Source: an uncultured Clostridia bacterium (lineage in GTDB: Bacteria > Bacillota > Clostridia > UBA1381). From it: DNA of 38,482 nucleotides. Shown piece by piece: positions 1-7,481 of this stretch (positions are counted from its first letter, which is position 1; every line of letters starts with the position of its first letter). Below the pieces are notes generated by a model, which saw nothing but the letters and a program-made list of their open reading frames with translations, was not told the DNA's origin and searched no databases. The translations under genes and the position numbers were made by a program. Location: assembly GCA_947628515.1 (NCBI GenBank), contig CANRAG010000011.1, positions 1 through 38,482 of the forward strand, given 5' to 3'.

Positions 1-2
1 GC

Positions 3-1217
3 CCTATGATGACATTTCATGCCGGAGATGTACAGGCGGTTCGGGGCATAACGGGCGAACTCATAGAGAGGTTAGTGCGCAAGGGACTTTCGCCGGGGCA
101 CATATTTGACACCACCGGATATACATATTCGGTAACTCCGTTTTCGGCGGAGGGAATGAAGCTCGAACTTGAAGCGATGACGTCGGAGGCAGGCGTTACG
201 CCGCTTTACCACAGTGTTGTGTGCGGCGTGGATTTTCGGGACGGAAAGCTTAAAAGCGTCGAGGTCTACGGCAAGAACGGCAAGCGAAAAATAGAGGCGA
301 GAGTGTTTGTTGACGCGAGTGGAGACTGCGATCTCAGCGTGCTTTCGGGACTGCCTTACACAAAGGGTAGAGAACGGGACGGCAAGTGCCAGCCTCTTAC
401 GATGAATTTTAAGCTTACAAAGGTGGACACGGAAAGGGTCAAAGAATATATAATGTCCGCAAATGACGAGTTCCCGCGCCTTATGGGGGATCAGGCGAAG
501 GTAACAAGAGCGTGCAGACTTTCGATAGGCGGATATGTCAAAACGCTGCGGCACGCGCGGCGGGAGGGAAGAATATCTTTTGACCGAGAGGATATATTGT
601 TTTTTGAGACCGACAAGCGCGGAGAATTTATCGTGAATACGACGCGCGTTACAGGTGCGGATCCCACAATACCCGAGGATCTTACCCGCGCGGAGATAGA
701 GGGAAGAAAACAGGCATGGGAAGTGTATAATTTACTCAGGGAAAGCGTGGCGGGATTTGAGACAGCGGAGCTTGAATTTACAGGCCCGTTTATCGGCGTG
801 CGTTCCTCGCGTCAGATAAAGGGGAGCTACACGCTTACGGCGGAGGACATTGTAAGCTGCGCGGAGTTTCCCGACACGATCGCAAGGGGCGGATATCCGA
901 TCGATATCCACTCTCCCGATGGCAGAGATGACAATATGTACGAAAAGACAAAGCTGTCGCTCGAATACGGCGATATGTACAGTATCCCGTACAGAGCGCT
1001 TATTACCGACGGCGCCGATAACCTCATAACGGCGGGACGCTCGATAAGCGCGGATTTCGAGGCGCAGGCGGCGATACGCGTTTCGCCGATAGCCGGCGCG
1101 ACGGGACACGCGGCGGGCGCGGCGGCGGGGCTTTGCGCGTTATCGGGCGCGGGAGTGCATGAGCAGGATATATGTAAATTACAGAAAACATTAATAGAAC
1201 AGGGCGCGTTTTTGTGA
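3..1217 (+). CDS. FAD-dependent oxidoreductase, 3' part (partial at window edge)
   Basis: The reading frame is open to the left edge, so the N-terminus with the dinucleotide-binding GxGxxG motif is missing and only about 404 residues are visible. The C-terminal part is typical of the FAD_oxidored family: a conserved GVRSSRQIKG segment, a NLITAGRSIS segment, and a closing block with ARVSP-like IRVSPIAGATGHAAGAAAG that packs on the FAD. Members are flavoproteins of mostly unknown substrate and are common beside sugar and uronate catabolic genes of Firmicutes. It is transcribed towards the convergent regulator gene and ends 38 bases before that gene's stop, with a strong hairpin between them. 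Whether it belongs to the polysaccharide locus or is only a neighbour cannot be told from this window. Confidence 0.85.
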   Translation, partial: PMMTFHAGDVQAVRGITGELIERLVRKGLSPGHIFDTTGYTYSVTPFSAEGMKLELEAMTSEAGVTPLYHSVVCGVDFRDGKLKSVEVYGKNGKRKIEARVFVDASGDCDLSVLSGLPYTKGRERDGKCQPLTMNFKLTKVDTERVKEYIMSANDEFPRLMGDQAKVTRACRLSIGGYVKTLRHARREGRISFDREDILFFETDKRGEFIVNTTRVTGADPTIPEDLTRAEIEGRKQAWEVYNLLRESVAGFETAELEFTGPFIGVRSSRQIKGSYTLTAEDIVSCAEFPDTIARGGYPIDIHSPDGRDDNMYEKTKLSLEYGDMYSIPYRALITDGADNLITAGRSISADFEAQAAIRVSPIAGATGHAAGAAAGLCALSGAGVHEQDICKLQKTLIEQGAFL

Positions 1218-1220
1218 TAA

Positions 1221-1253
1221 GATAAATGGGCTGCCGTCGGCAGCCCATTTATC
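1221..1253. terminator. Bidirectional hairpin between convergent genes
   Basis: A 16-base perfect inverted repeat (GATAAATGGGCTGCCG, then a single T, then its complement) lies between the stop of the oxidoreductase at 1217 and the stop of the response regulator at 1256. Fold-back of the centre would use the last few pairs as loop. It lacks a long T tract, but its place between two convergent stops fits a shared terminator. Confidence 0.75.
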
Positions 1254-1255
1254 TG

Positions 1256-2809
1256 TTATCTGTTTTTGTTCCTGTACTGTGACGGCGTTTTGCCGCATAC
1301 GCGCTGGAACAGCTCGCTGAAATAGCGAGTGTCGGTGTAGCCCACTTTTTCGGCTATTTCGTATATCTTCAGATCCGTATCCGCAAGCAGCTCCTTTGCC
1401 TTTTCTATTCTCGTCTGTATAAGATAGTTTTTAAAGGTTATGTTGGTTTCCTTTTTGAATATGACGCTCAGATAGCAGGGCGAAATGAACACCTGTGACG
1501 CGACCGTTTCAAGCGATGCGTCTCCGGCATAATTCTTTTCGACAAGCGCCTTTACATTTGCTATGATGCTCGCGGTTTTCTGACGCTGTACTTCCGCTAT
1601 ATGCGATATGACCACCTCGGTGATGTTTTCCGTAAACTCGCGAAGCTCCTCGGGCGAGCCGCTCTTTTTTATAAGCGACCACGCGTCCGTGTTGTTAAAC
1701 AGAATAGTCGGATTGCAGTCCATATCATAAAGCGCGTCCGAAATGGCGAGTATAAGCGAAAGACAGCGGCGCTGCTGATTATACAGGCTTGTGCCGGAGC
1801 GCTTCATGCTGTCAAACAGCTCCTTGAGGTTTTTGCGCGTTTGTTTTTCATCATTGTTTTTCAGTGATTTTATGTACATATCCATAAGCGAAGTCTGGTA
1901 GTTTGAAACCTGCGATCTCGGCTCAATGTCGTTTATGTAAATGATATTTTTGTCGCCAAGCCCTTTGCTGTAGCTGAGCGCCTGCAGCGCGGAATTATAG
2001 CTTGGTTCAAGCTCCTCGGCGGACTTTGCGATATTGCCTATACCGATGTTGTAGCTGCAATTGAATTGGCTGTCAATAAACTCGCTCATATTCTCGCAGA
2101 AGGTGAACATACCGCGTTCCGCGTCCTCCGCGTCACATTCAAAGAAGCATATGAAAACAAACTCCGAATTGCAGAAGAACGGAATTATATTCATATCCTC
2201 GGGCAGGTTTTCGATAACCTCCTCAAAGATAACGAAGTTAATGTTATCATCATTTCCGCTCGCATCGAACTTTACTATGGCGGTACACATGGTTTCGGGA
2301 TCGGGCGCTATTTCAAAAAGCTCGTAGTCGATTATTCCGGAGCCGGCTCTATTAAAGAGATAGCTCAGAAGGAAATAACGGCTTTTCATAAGCATTTTGC
2401 GGAACTCGATCGCTTTTGCCTCACGCTGACGCTTTGTTCGTATATCAGCCGCCAGTTCGTCAATGATCTTATAAAGATCAAATTCGTCGATCGGCTTGAG
2501 AAGATAGCGGCACACTCCGTTATTGACGGCGCTCTTGGCGTATTCAAACTCGTTGTAGCCGGTGAGAAAGATCATACGGGCATCGGAGGAAATTTCGCTT
2601 ATCCGCTCCGAAAGCCATATGCCGTCCTTTTTCGGCATACGGATATCGGATATGACAATATCGGGTGAAAGCTCCTTGAACAGCTCAAAGCCCTCCTCGC
2701 CGTTTTTCGCGGTTCCGACGACCTCGACGCCGCGCTCCGCCCAGTCGAGAGCGGCAAGCCCCTCTCTTATCAATTTTTCATCATCACAGATCAATAGCTT
2801 TATATTCAT
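1256..2809 (-). CDS. YesN-type response regulator with AraC DNA-binding domain
   Basis: A 517-residue two-component response regulator. Residues 1-120 form a receiver domain: acidic pair Asp9-Asp10, phospho-acceptor Asp55 in VISDIRMP, the switch Thr in FLTGY, and the Lys in LLKPID. A central segment of about 270 residues, as usual in YesN-like proteins, links to a C-terminal AraC/HTH_18 domain (about residues 415-515) with the typical VGYTDTRYFSELFQRVCGKTPSQYR ending in two halves. It should be phosphorylated by the adjacent sensor kinase and bind DNA as a dimer in the cytoplasm. Its start overlaps the kinase stop by 26 bases, so the two are translationally coupled. It is the obvious candidate to read the AAAAAAGTTTACC sites found before the sugar-utilisation operons. 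Confidence 0.93.
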   Translation of the reverse strand: MNIKLLICDDEKLIREGLAALDWAERGVEVVGTAKNGEEGFELFKELSPDIVISDIRMPKKDGIWLSERISEISSDARMIFLTGYNEFEYAKSAVNNGVCRYLLKPIDEFDLYKIIDELAADIRTKRQREAKAIEFRKMLMKSRYFLLSYLFNRAGSGIIDYELFEIAPDPETMCTAIVKFDASGNDDNINFVIFEEVIENLPEDMNIIPFFCNSEFVFICFFECDAEDAERGMFTFCENMSEFIDSQFNCSYNIGIGNIAKSAEELEPSYNSALQALSYSKGLGDKNIIYINDIEPRSQVSNYQTSLMDMYIKSLKNNDEKQTRKNLKELFDSMKRSGTSLYNQQRRCLSLILAISDALYDMDCNPTILFNNTDAWSLIKKSGSPEELREFTENITEVVISHIAEVQRQKTASIIANVKALVEKNYAGDASLETVASQVFISPCYLSVIFKKETNITFKNYLIQTRIEKAKELLADTDLKIYEIAEKVGYTDTRYFSELFQRVCGKTPSQYRNKNR

Positions 2810-4547
2810 GGTTTTTCCGCCTTATCTTAATAAGCGCGGTTACGCCTCCTTTCTCGTTGGTTGTAAATGTAAGTCCGCAGGTTTCGTCAAAGTACAGCTT
2901 AATTCTGAGATTGACATTGCTTAGCCCGTATTTTTCAATAGGCTCGTTGTAGTCTATTTCCTTCGCGAGCGCGGTGTTAAGCTCATCGGTATCGGTACCG
3001 CAGCCGTTGTCCTCAACAGAGATATAAATATAGTCGCCCTCGGCGTATAGACGTATATTTATCATACCGCCTTCTTCAAACTCTTCAAAGCCGTGAAGAA
3101 TACAGTTTTCAACAAGCGGCTGCACGCAAAGCTTTATGATCGTGCACTGCAAAAGCTCCTCGTCTATATCGAAGCTTATGTCAAATTTATCGTCATAACG
3201 TATCTTCTGTATGTCCGTGTAGCTCTTGATCTGCTTGAACTCATTCTCGATCGTGGTATATTCATTACCCTTGTTAAGCGAATGACGGAAGAATGTGCCG
3301 AGCGCGGATACCATTTTGCTTATGTCACGCGCATGATGCGCGCGCGCCATCCAGTTGATCGAATCGAGAGTGTTATACAGGAAATGCGGGTTTATCTGCG
3401 CCTGAAGCGCTTTCAGCTCAAATCGTTTTTGCTTCCGGTATAGCTCATACACATCGTTTATAAGCGAGTCTATCGTGTCAAGCATGGCGTTGTAGGTCGC
3501 GCAAAGCTTGCCCATCTCGTCATTGGTGAGCATTTCGTCGGGAACCCTCTTTCGCTCCGTTTCAAAATCCTTCATATATGAAATAAGCTTTGTAATAGGC
3601 GCGGTAAGCCATCCGGTCAACAGGAACATGAGCAGTATCGCGCCGATTATGGCGATTATTCCCGTAGTGATCACCGATACGCCCACAACTCTTATATCGG
3701 TGTTGATATCGTTATAGTTTGAAGCGCATACGAGAATTATCGGGCTTGATTTTATCCGCTGCTTGTTTATAATATGTTTTATGCCGTTAACTTTTATGAT
3801 CTGAGGTTCCGCCGCGTCATTATACACAGCGTCAAAGAAGCTGCGCTCGTTCACGAAGCTGTTTATATAGCTGTCGTTCCATGTGTTTATTATATGGTTT
3901 TCATATACTATAAACAGTCGTCCGGTATGACCTAACGTTATTTTTGAAATATCGTTTGTGAAAAGAGAAAGGTTTACATCGGCGCGTATAACGCCGAGAA
4001 TTTCATGCGTGCGCGTGTCGATAAACGCTCTTGCCACGCATAAAACGCCGTTTGAATCGGAGGTATCCATAATGCTCATGTAAATATCCCCGTTTTTTTC
4101 TATTGTGCGCTTGTACCATGACTCGTTTTCGACAAGTGAAGCCGAGGAAACGGCGGAGGTATATGATACGGGATAGGAGTCGTTCTTTGCGATATAAAGG
4201 CTGAGATTAGATACGGTCGCGCGCAGCGGGTCCGCCGCCTGCATTTCGTTTTCTATCGCCGCGATCTCTTCATAGGGCGATCTGGCGCCGGGAGTCGAAA
4301 GTATTCTTGAGATCGTCGAGTTTGCCTGAACGGTGCAGAGCACCTGTTCGATACTGTTAATGGAATTTGTCATGTTATCGACCGCAAGCATTGTGACCTG
4401 TGAGGTATTATATGATATTTCGCTTTCAAACCGTTTTGAAAAGTTTGAAAACATAGTCGATCCGAAAAGGATAATGCACAGGATAATTACCGCTATGTAT
4501 GTGATAAGCAGCTTAGCGCGAAACGACATATTTTTCAGTGCTTCCAT
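2784..4547 (-). CDS. YesM-type membrane sensor histidine kinase
   Basis: A 587-residue HPK7/YesM-type kinase. An N-terminal membrane segment (about residues 10-32) is followed by a roughly 250-residue extracellular dCache-like sensor region, a second membrane segment near residues 285-310, a HAMP linker, then the His_kinase domain with QINPHFLYNTLDSINWMAR, in which His388 is the phosphorylation site. A HATPase_c domain follows with the N box (PLVENCILHG) and DNGCG. Gram-positive relatives sense oligosaccharides or solute-binding proteins outside the cell. The ribosome binding site GGAAGGAG lies before the ATG at 4547. The gene is divergent from a solute-binding lipoprotein 210 bases away, which suggests functional linkage. 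Confidence 0.94.
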   Translation of the reverse strand: MEALKNMSFRAKLLITYIAVIILCIILFGSTMFSNFSKRFESEISYNTSQVTMLAVDNMTNSINSIEQVLCTVQANSTISRILSTPGARSPYEEIAAIENEMQAADPLRATVSNLSLYIAKNDSYPVSYTSAVSSASLVENESWYKRTIEKNGDIYMSIMDTSDSNGVLCVARAFIDTRTHEILGVIRADVNLSLFTNDISKITLGHTGRLFIVYENHIINTWNDSYINSFVNERSFFDAVYNDAAEPQIIKVNGIKHIINKQRIKSSPIILVCASNYNDINTDIRVVGVSVITTGIIAIIGAILLMFLLTGWLTAPITKLISYMKDFETERKRVPDEMLTNDEMGKLCATYNAMLDTIDSLINDVYELYRKQKRFELKALQAQINPHFLYNTLDSINWMARAHHARDISKMVSALGTFFRHSLNKGNEYTTIENEFKQIKSYTDIQKIRYDDKFDISFDIDEELLQCTIIKLCVQPLVENCILHGFEEFEEGGMINIRLYAEGDYIYISVEDNGCGTDTDELNTALAKEIDYNEPIEKYGLSNVNLRIKLYFDETCGLTFTTNEKGGVTALIKIRRKNHEYKAIDL

Positions 4548-4591
4548 AAAGATCCCGCCGCTCCTTCCTCATTATATGGTTTCGGGCAAAT

Positions 4592-4600
4592 GGTTTACCC
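4592..4600 (+). promoter_or_regulatory. GTTTACC copy just downstream of the kinase promoter
   Basis: GGTTTACCC lies between the candidate -10 box of the kinase gene and its start codon, oriented towards the solute-binding genes. It has the GTTTACC core seen in the promoter sites elsewhere in this locus but no -10 box 34 bases further on in that direction. A position just past the kinase start site would suit repression of the regulator operon by its own product. A single 7-base match can occur by chance. Confidence 0.3.
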
Positions 4601-4607
4601 AATAATT

Positions 4608-4635
4608 ATTTTATCATATTTTCGTACTTTTGCAA
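4608..4635 (-). promoter_or_regulatory. Candidate promoter of the kinase-regulator pair
   Basis: Read on the minus strand there is TTGCAA (4630-4635), a 16-base spacer, and TAAAAT (4608-4613) preceded by TGA, which makes an extended -10. Transcription would begin near 4601 and lead into the kinase gene. Judged by eye; the TTGCAA box is not a consensus -35. Confidence 0.5.
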
Positions 4636-4682
4636 GAGAAAAAACAGAGACTTTTTAAAATATAAAAAAATACGCACTTTTT

Positions 4683-4725
4683 AAAGTTTGTCACTATTTA
4701 TATTTGACAAGAGGTAGTGTATAAT
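4683..4725 (+). promoter_or_regulatory. Candidate promoter of the solute-binding operon with degenerate operator
   Basis: TATAAT at 4720-4725 precedes the GTG start at 4758 by a normal leader. AAAGTTTGTC at 4683-4692, followed by TTTAT ten bases after the first half, resembles the AAAGTTTACC site of the other operons, and its GTTT begins 34 bases before TATAAT, the same distance as before the gene at 30666. TTGACA at 4704-4709 is only 10 bases from TATAAT; with an 18-base spacer it could instead serve TAATAT at 4728-4733. Confidence 0.5.
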
Positions 4726-4757
4726 GTTAATATACCGAATGGAGAGGAGGCATCACT

Positions 4758-5948
4758 GTGAAATATATAAAATATTTTGGCGTCGCGGCGGTAATGGCGG
4801 CGCTGTGCGCAGGCTGCTCGTCGCCGGTAGAAACGGTTTCTTCCCATGAGGTTTCCGTTATAAAGATAATAAAACCAAGCAATATACCGGAATTTTCCAG
4901 AATAGTAAACGACTTTAACGAAGTTAACAGCGATATACAGGTTAAATTTGTTGACGCGCCGTTTTCAACGGATAAAAGGCATCAGCTGTATGTTTCCGCG
5001 CTGAGCGGACGCGACGCGTCCGTTGATATATATTGGATAAACGACGAATGGATCGATGAGTTTGCGCGGGAGGGATATATAGTTTCGCTCGACGGCGCAA
5101 TATCGGTAGACAATAACAAATATATTGTTGACGCTCGGGATATGTTTTCAAGCGGCGGGAGCCTGTACGCGCTGCCGGTAGGTCTGGATATGGATTTTAT
5201 ATTCTACCGTCGGGATCTGATGGATCGAGAGCCGAGCGACTGGGACGAGATAATGGCTCAGTGCCGCAGAACGGACAAGACTGTTCCGCTCGGGCTTTGT
5301 CTTGAAAATTCGGACGCGGAGGATATTTTCTATAATCTGTTCCAGATAACAAGATCCAAGAGCTGCTCATATGCCGACGCGTTAAGTCTTTATAAGGAAG
5401 TCATTTCGGATTATGAGTCGGTCAGCGATATGCCTGCCGATTATGTTTCCGCATTCAAGACAGGGAACGCATATATGATGATGGGCAAGGGTTCGCTTTG
5501 GAATAAGCTGAACAGCAGCACCTCGGCGATCAAAGGAAACGTCGAAGCGGCAATGCTCCCCGGCGACAGCCGAGGCGGGGCGGTAAGCCGTATTTGCGGG
5601 TACGGGCTTGCGGTCAACGCAAATTCAAAGAATATCGAAGCCGCATTGAGGTTTCTTGATTTTATGGATTCAAAAGAGCAGCAGCAGAGGCTTTCAAGAG
5701 ACAGCTCCGTCATGCCCGTCATTGAGGCGCTGTATGACGACGATATGATCCTGGACGCCAATCCGTATATCAGAAATATAAGCGAAACGGTAAAAAATGC
5801 GCCAACGTATAAAAGTCTTAACATTAGCGGTAAAAGTTTTAAACAGGCTGAAGAGGCGCTTATAAAATACTTCGGAAACGAGGAAACGGCGGGCAGCGCG
5901 GGCAATGTGTTGGAAGCTCTGCTGCCGGAACAAGAAAGGAGATTTTAA
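4758..5948 (+). CDS. ABC sugar solute-binding lipoprotein, family 1 (MalE-like)
   Basis: A 396-residue extracellular substrate-binding lipoprotein. The start is GTG with GGAGAGGAGG nine bases upstream. The signal peptide ends in CAGC, with lipid-anchored Cys20. The mature part has features of family 1 solute-binding proteins: a KIIKPSNIPEFSRIVNDFNE-type first strand and helix, a DIYWINDEW segment, YALPVGLDMDFIFYRRDL, and a C-terminal FLDFMDSKEQQQ segment. It should capture an oligosaccharide outside the membrane for the importer, or present it to the sensor kinase encoded divergently 210 bases away. It is followed after 4 bases by a second, unrelated-class binding protein. Substrate cannot be deduced from sequence; the neighbourhood points to a cello-oligosaccharide bearing acidic side chains. 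Confidence 0.9.
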   Translation: MKYIKYFGVAAVMAALCAGCSSPVETVSSHEVSVIKIIKPSNIPEFSRIVNDFNEVNSDIQVKFVDAPFSTDKRHQLYVSALSGRDASVDIYWINDEWIDEFAREGYIVSLDGAISVDNNKYIVDARDMFSSGGSLYALPVGLDMDFIFYRRDLMDREPSDWDEIMAQCRRTDKTVPLGLCLENSDAEDIFYNLFQITRSKSCSYADALSLYKEVISDYESVSDMPADYVSAFKTGNAYMMMGKGSLWNKLNSSTSAIKGNVEAAMLPGDSRGGAVSRICGYGLAVNANSKNIEAALRFLDFMDSKEQQQRLSRDSSVMPVIEALYDDDMILDANPYIRNISETVKNAPTYKSLNISGKSFKQAEEALIKYFGNEETAGSAGNVLEALLPEQERRF

Positions 5949-5952
5949 AACA

Positions 5953-7428
5953 ATGAAGAAAACAATTTCGGCATTATTGGCAGTGGCGATGCTCGGCGGA
6001 GCGGTTTCGGGCTGCGGCGGTAACAAGGTCGCAAAAAGCGGCGAGGATCCGAACACGGTACCCGAGGATACATATGAGATCAACTGGTATATGCAGGGTA
6101 TGCCGCAAGAGGATGTGGCGTCCGTGGAAGCTGCCGTTAATGACTATCTCAAAGATAAGATCAATGCTACTCTTAAAATGCACAGGCTTGAATCGAGCCA
6201 GTACAGCAAGCAGCTTAACACAATGATCGCGGCTGGAGAATATTTCGATATCGCATGGACGACAAGCGGCGTTCTCGATTATACCTCAAACGCGAAAAAC
6301 GGCGCATGGCTCGCGCTTGACGATTATATCGACACATATATACCCAAGACGATTGAACAGCTCGGCGAATACGCGGATAACGCGAGAGTTGACGGAAAGC
6401 TTTACGCGCTTCCGGTACTCAAGGAAATGGCGGATTCGAGGGGCTGGACATACCGTAAGGATATTGCGGAAAAGTATAATATCGACATGGACAGCATAAA
6501 GACGTTTGATGACCTTCTGCCGGTGCTTAAAAAGGTACAGGCGAATGAGCCGGATATGCAGTATCCCATCGACTGGGGCAGCGACAGGACCCCGGCGTCG
6601 CTTATGAAATATGAGGAGGTCGCGGGAACAGCGGTCATCTTCTATGATACGGACAAATATGACGGCAAGGTCGTAAATCTTACCGAAACACCCGAATATC
6701 TTGAGATGTGCAAGTGGGCAAACAAGCTTTATAACGAAGGGCTTGTGAAGAAGGATATTATGACGGCGACAGACTTTGAGCAGAGACTTAAGGACGGAAA
6801 GACTTTCTGCTATGTGGACTTCCTGAAGCCGGGCAAAGCGAAGGAGACTTCCGCCAACTATAACTTTGAGCTTGAGCAGTCAACGGTATCGGATATATGG
6901 CAGGATAACGGCGTGGGAACCGGTTCAATGCTTGCCGTTTCAAGAACGTCAAAGAACCCCGAGAGAGTGCTTAGGTTCCTTGAGCTTCTATATACGGACG
7001 CTACATTGAGCAATCTTATAAACTACGGTATTGAAGGAAAGCACTATACAAAGATCGATGATAACACGATCTCAATTCCGAGCGATACTCCGTACACGCT
7101 GCAGGGCTATCAGTGGATGCAGGGCAACGTGTTCCTGAATTACCTGACAGAGGGTGAGGATCCGGATAAGGTAGCAAAGCTTAAGGAGTTTAACGCCGAG
7201 GCAAAGAAGCCGATGGATTACGGATTCAAGTTCGATAAAACTCCGGTCGAGCTGGAAATCGCGGCTGTGAATACGGTTATGAGCGAATACAAAAAGCAGG
7301 TAAGTATGGGCGCAATGGATCCGGAGCCGATCATGAAGGAATATACAAATAAGCTCAAGGCGGCAGGTATAGATAAGATCGTAGCCGAAGCGCAGAAGCA
7401 GTATGACGAGTTTCTTAAAAACAAGTGA
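5953..7428 (+). CDS. LplA-like extracellular solute-binding lipoprotein
   Basis: A 491-residue lipoprotein of the large LplA-type solute-binding class that usually works with LplB/YtcP permeases. The ATG at 5953 is chosen because it follows AAGGAG at 5936-5941 and opens a clear signal peptide with lipobox VSGC (Cys21); an upstream extension to 5905 would bury the signal peptide and overlap the previous gene. The mature protein begins with a NWYMQGMPQEDVASVE segment and has a KLYALPVLKEM segment near residue 155, both typical of the class. It lies 4 bases after the MalE-like gene and 2.4 kb before the permease pair. It is the likelier partner of those permeases. No oddity in length or frame. 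Confidence 0.9.
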   Translation: MKKTISALLAVAMLGGAVSGCGGNKVAKSGEDPNTVPEDTYEINWYMQGMPQEDVASVEAAVNDYLKDKINATLKMHRLESSQYSKQLNTMIAAGEYFDIAWTTSGVLDYTSNAKNGAWLALDDYIDTYIPKTIEQLGEYADNARVDGKLYALPVLKEMADSRGWTYRKDIAEKYNIDMDSIKTFDDLLPVLKKVQANEPDMQYPIDWGSDRTPASLMKYEEVAGTAVIFYDTDKYDGKVVNLTETPEYLEMCKWANKLYNEGLVKKDIMTATDFEQRLKDGKTFCYVDFLKPGKAKETSANYNFELEQSTVSDIWQDNGVGTGSMLAVSRTSKNPERVLRFLELLYTDATLSNLINYGIEGKHYTKIDDNTISIPSDTPYTLQGYQWMQGNVFLNYLTEGEDPDKVAKLKEFNAEAKKPMDYGFKFDKTPVELEIAAVNTVMSEYKKQVSMGAMDPEPIMKEYTNKLKAAGIDKIVAEAQKQYDEFLKNK

Positions 7429-7481
7429 TCGGAATAAGGTATGACAGCTTAATCGGTATATCGAACAAAAGGAGGATCAAA

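Noticed and set aside
4704..4725. TTGACA and TATAAT as a standard sigma-A promoter
   Set aside because: The spacer is only 10 bases. TATAAT is better explained by the operator spacing, or TTGACA may pair with TAATAT at 4728.
5905..5952. Upstream start for the LplA-like lipoprotein
   Set aside because: It overlaps the previous gene and would bury the lipoprotein signal peptide; the ATG at 5953 has a good ribosome binding site.
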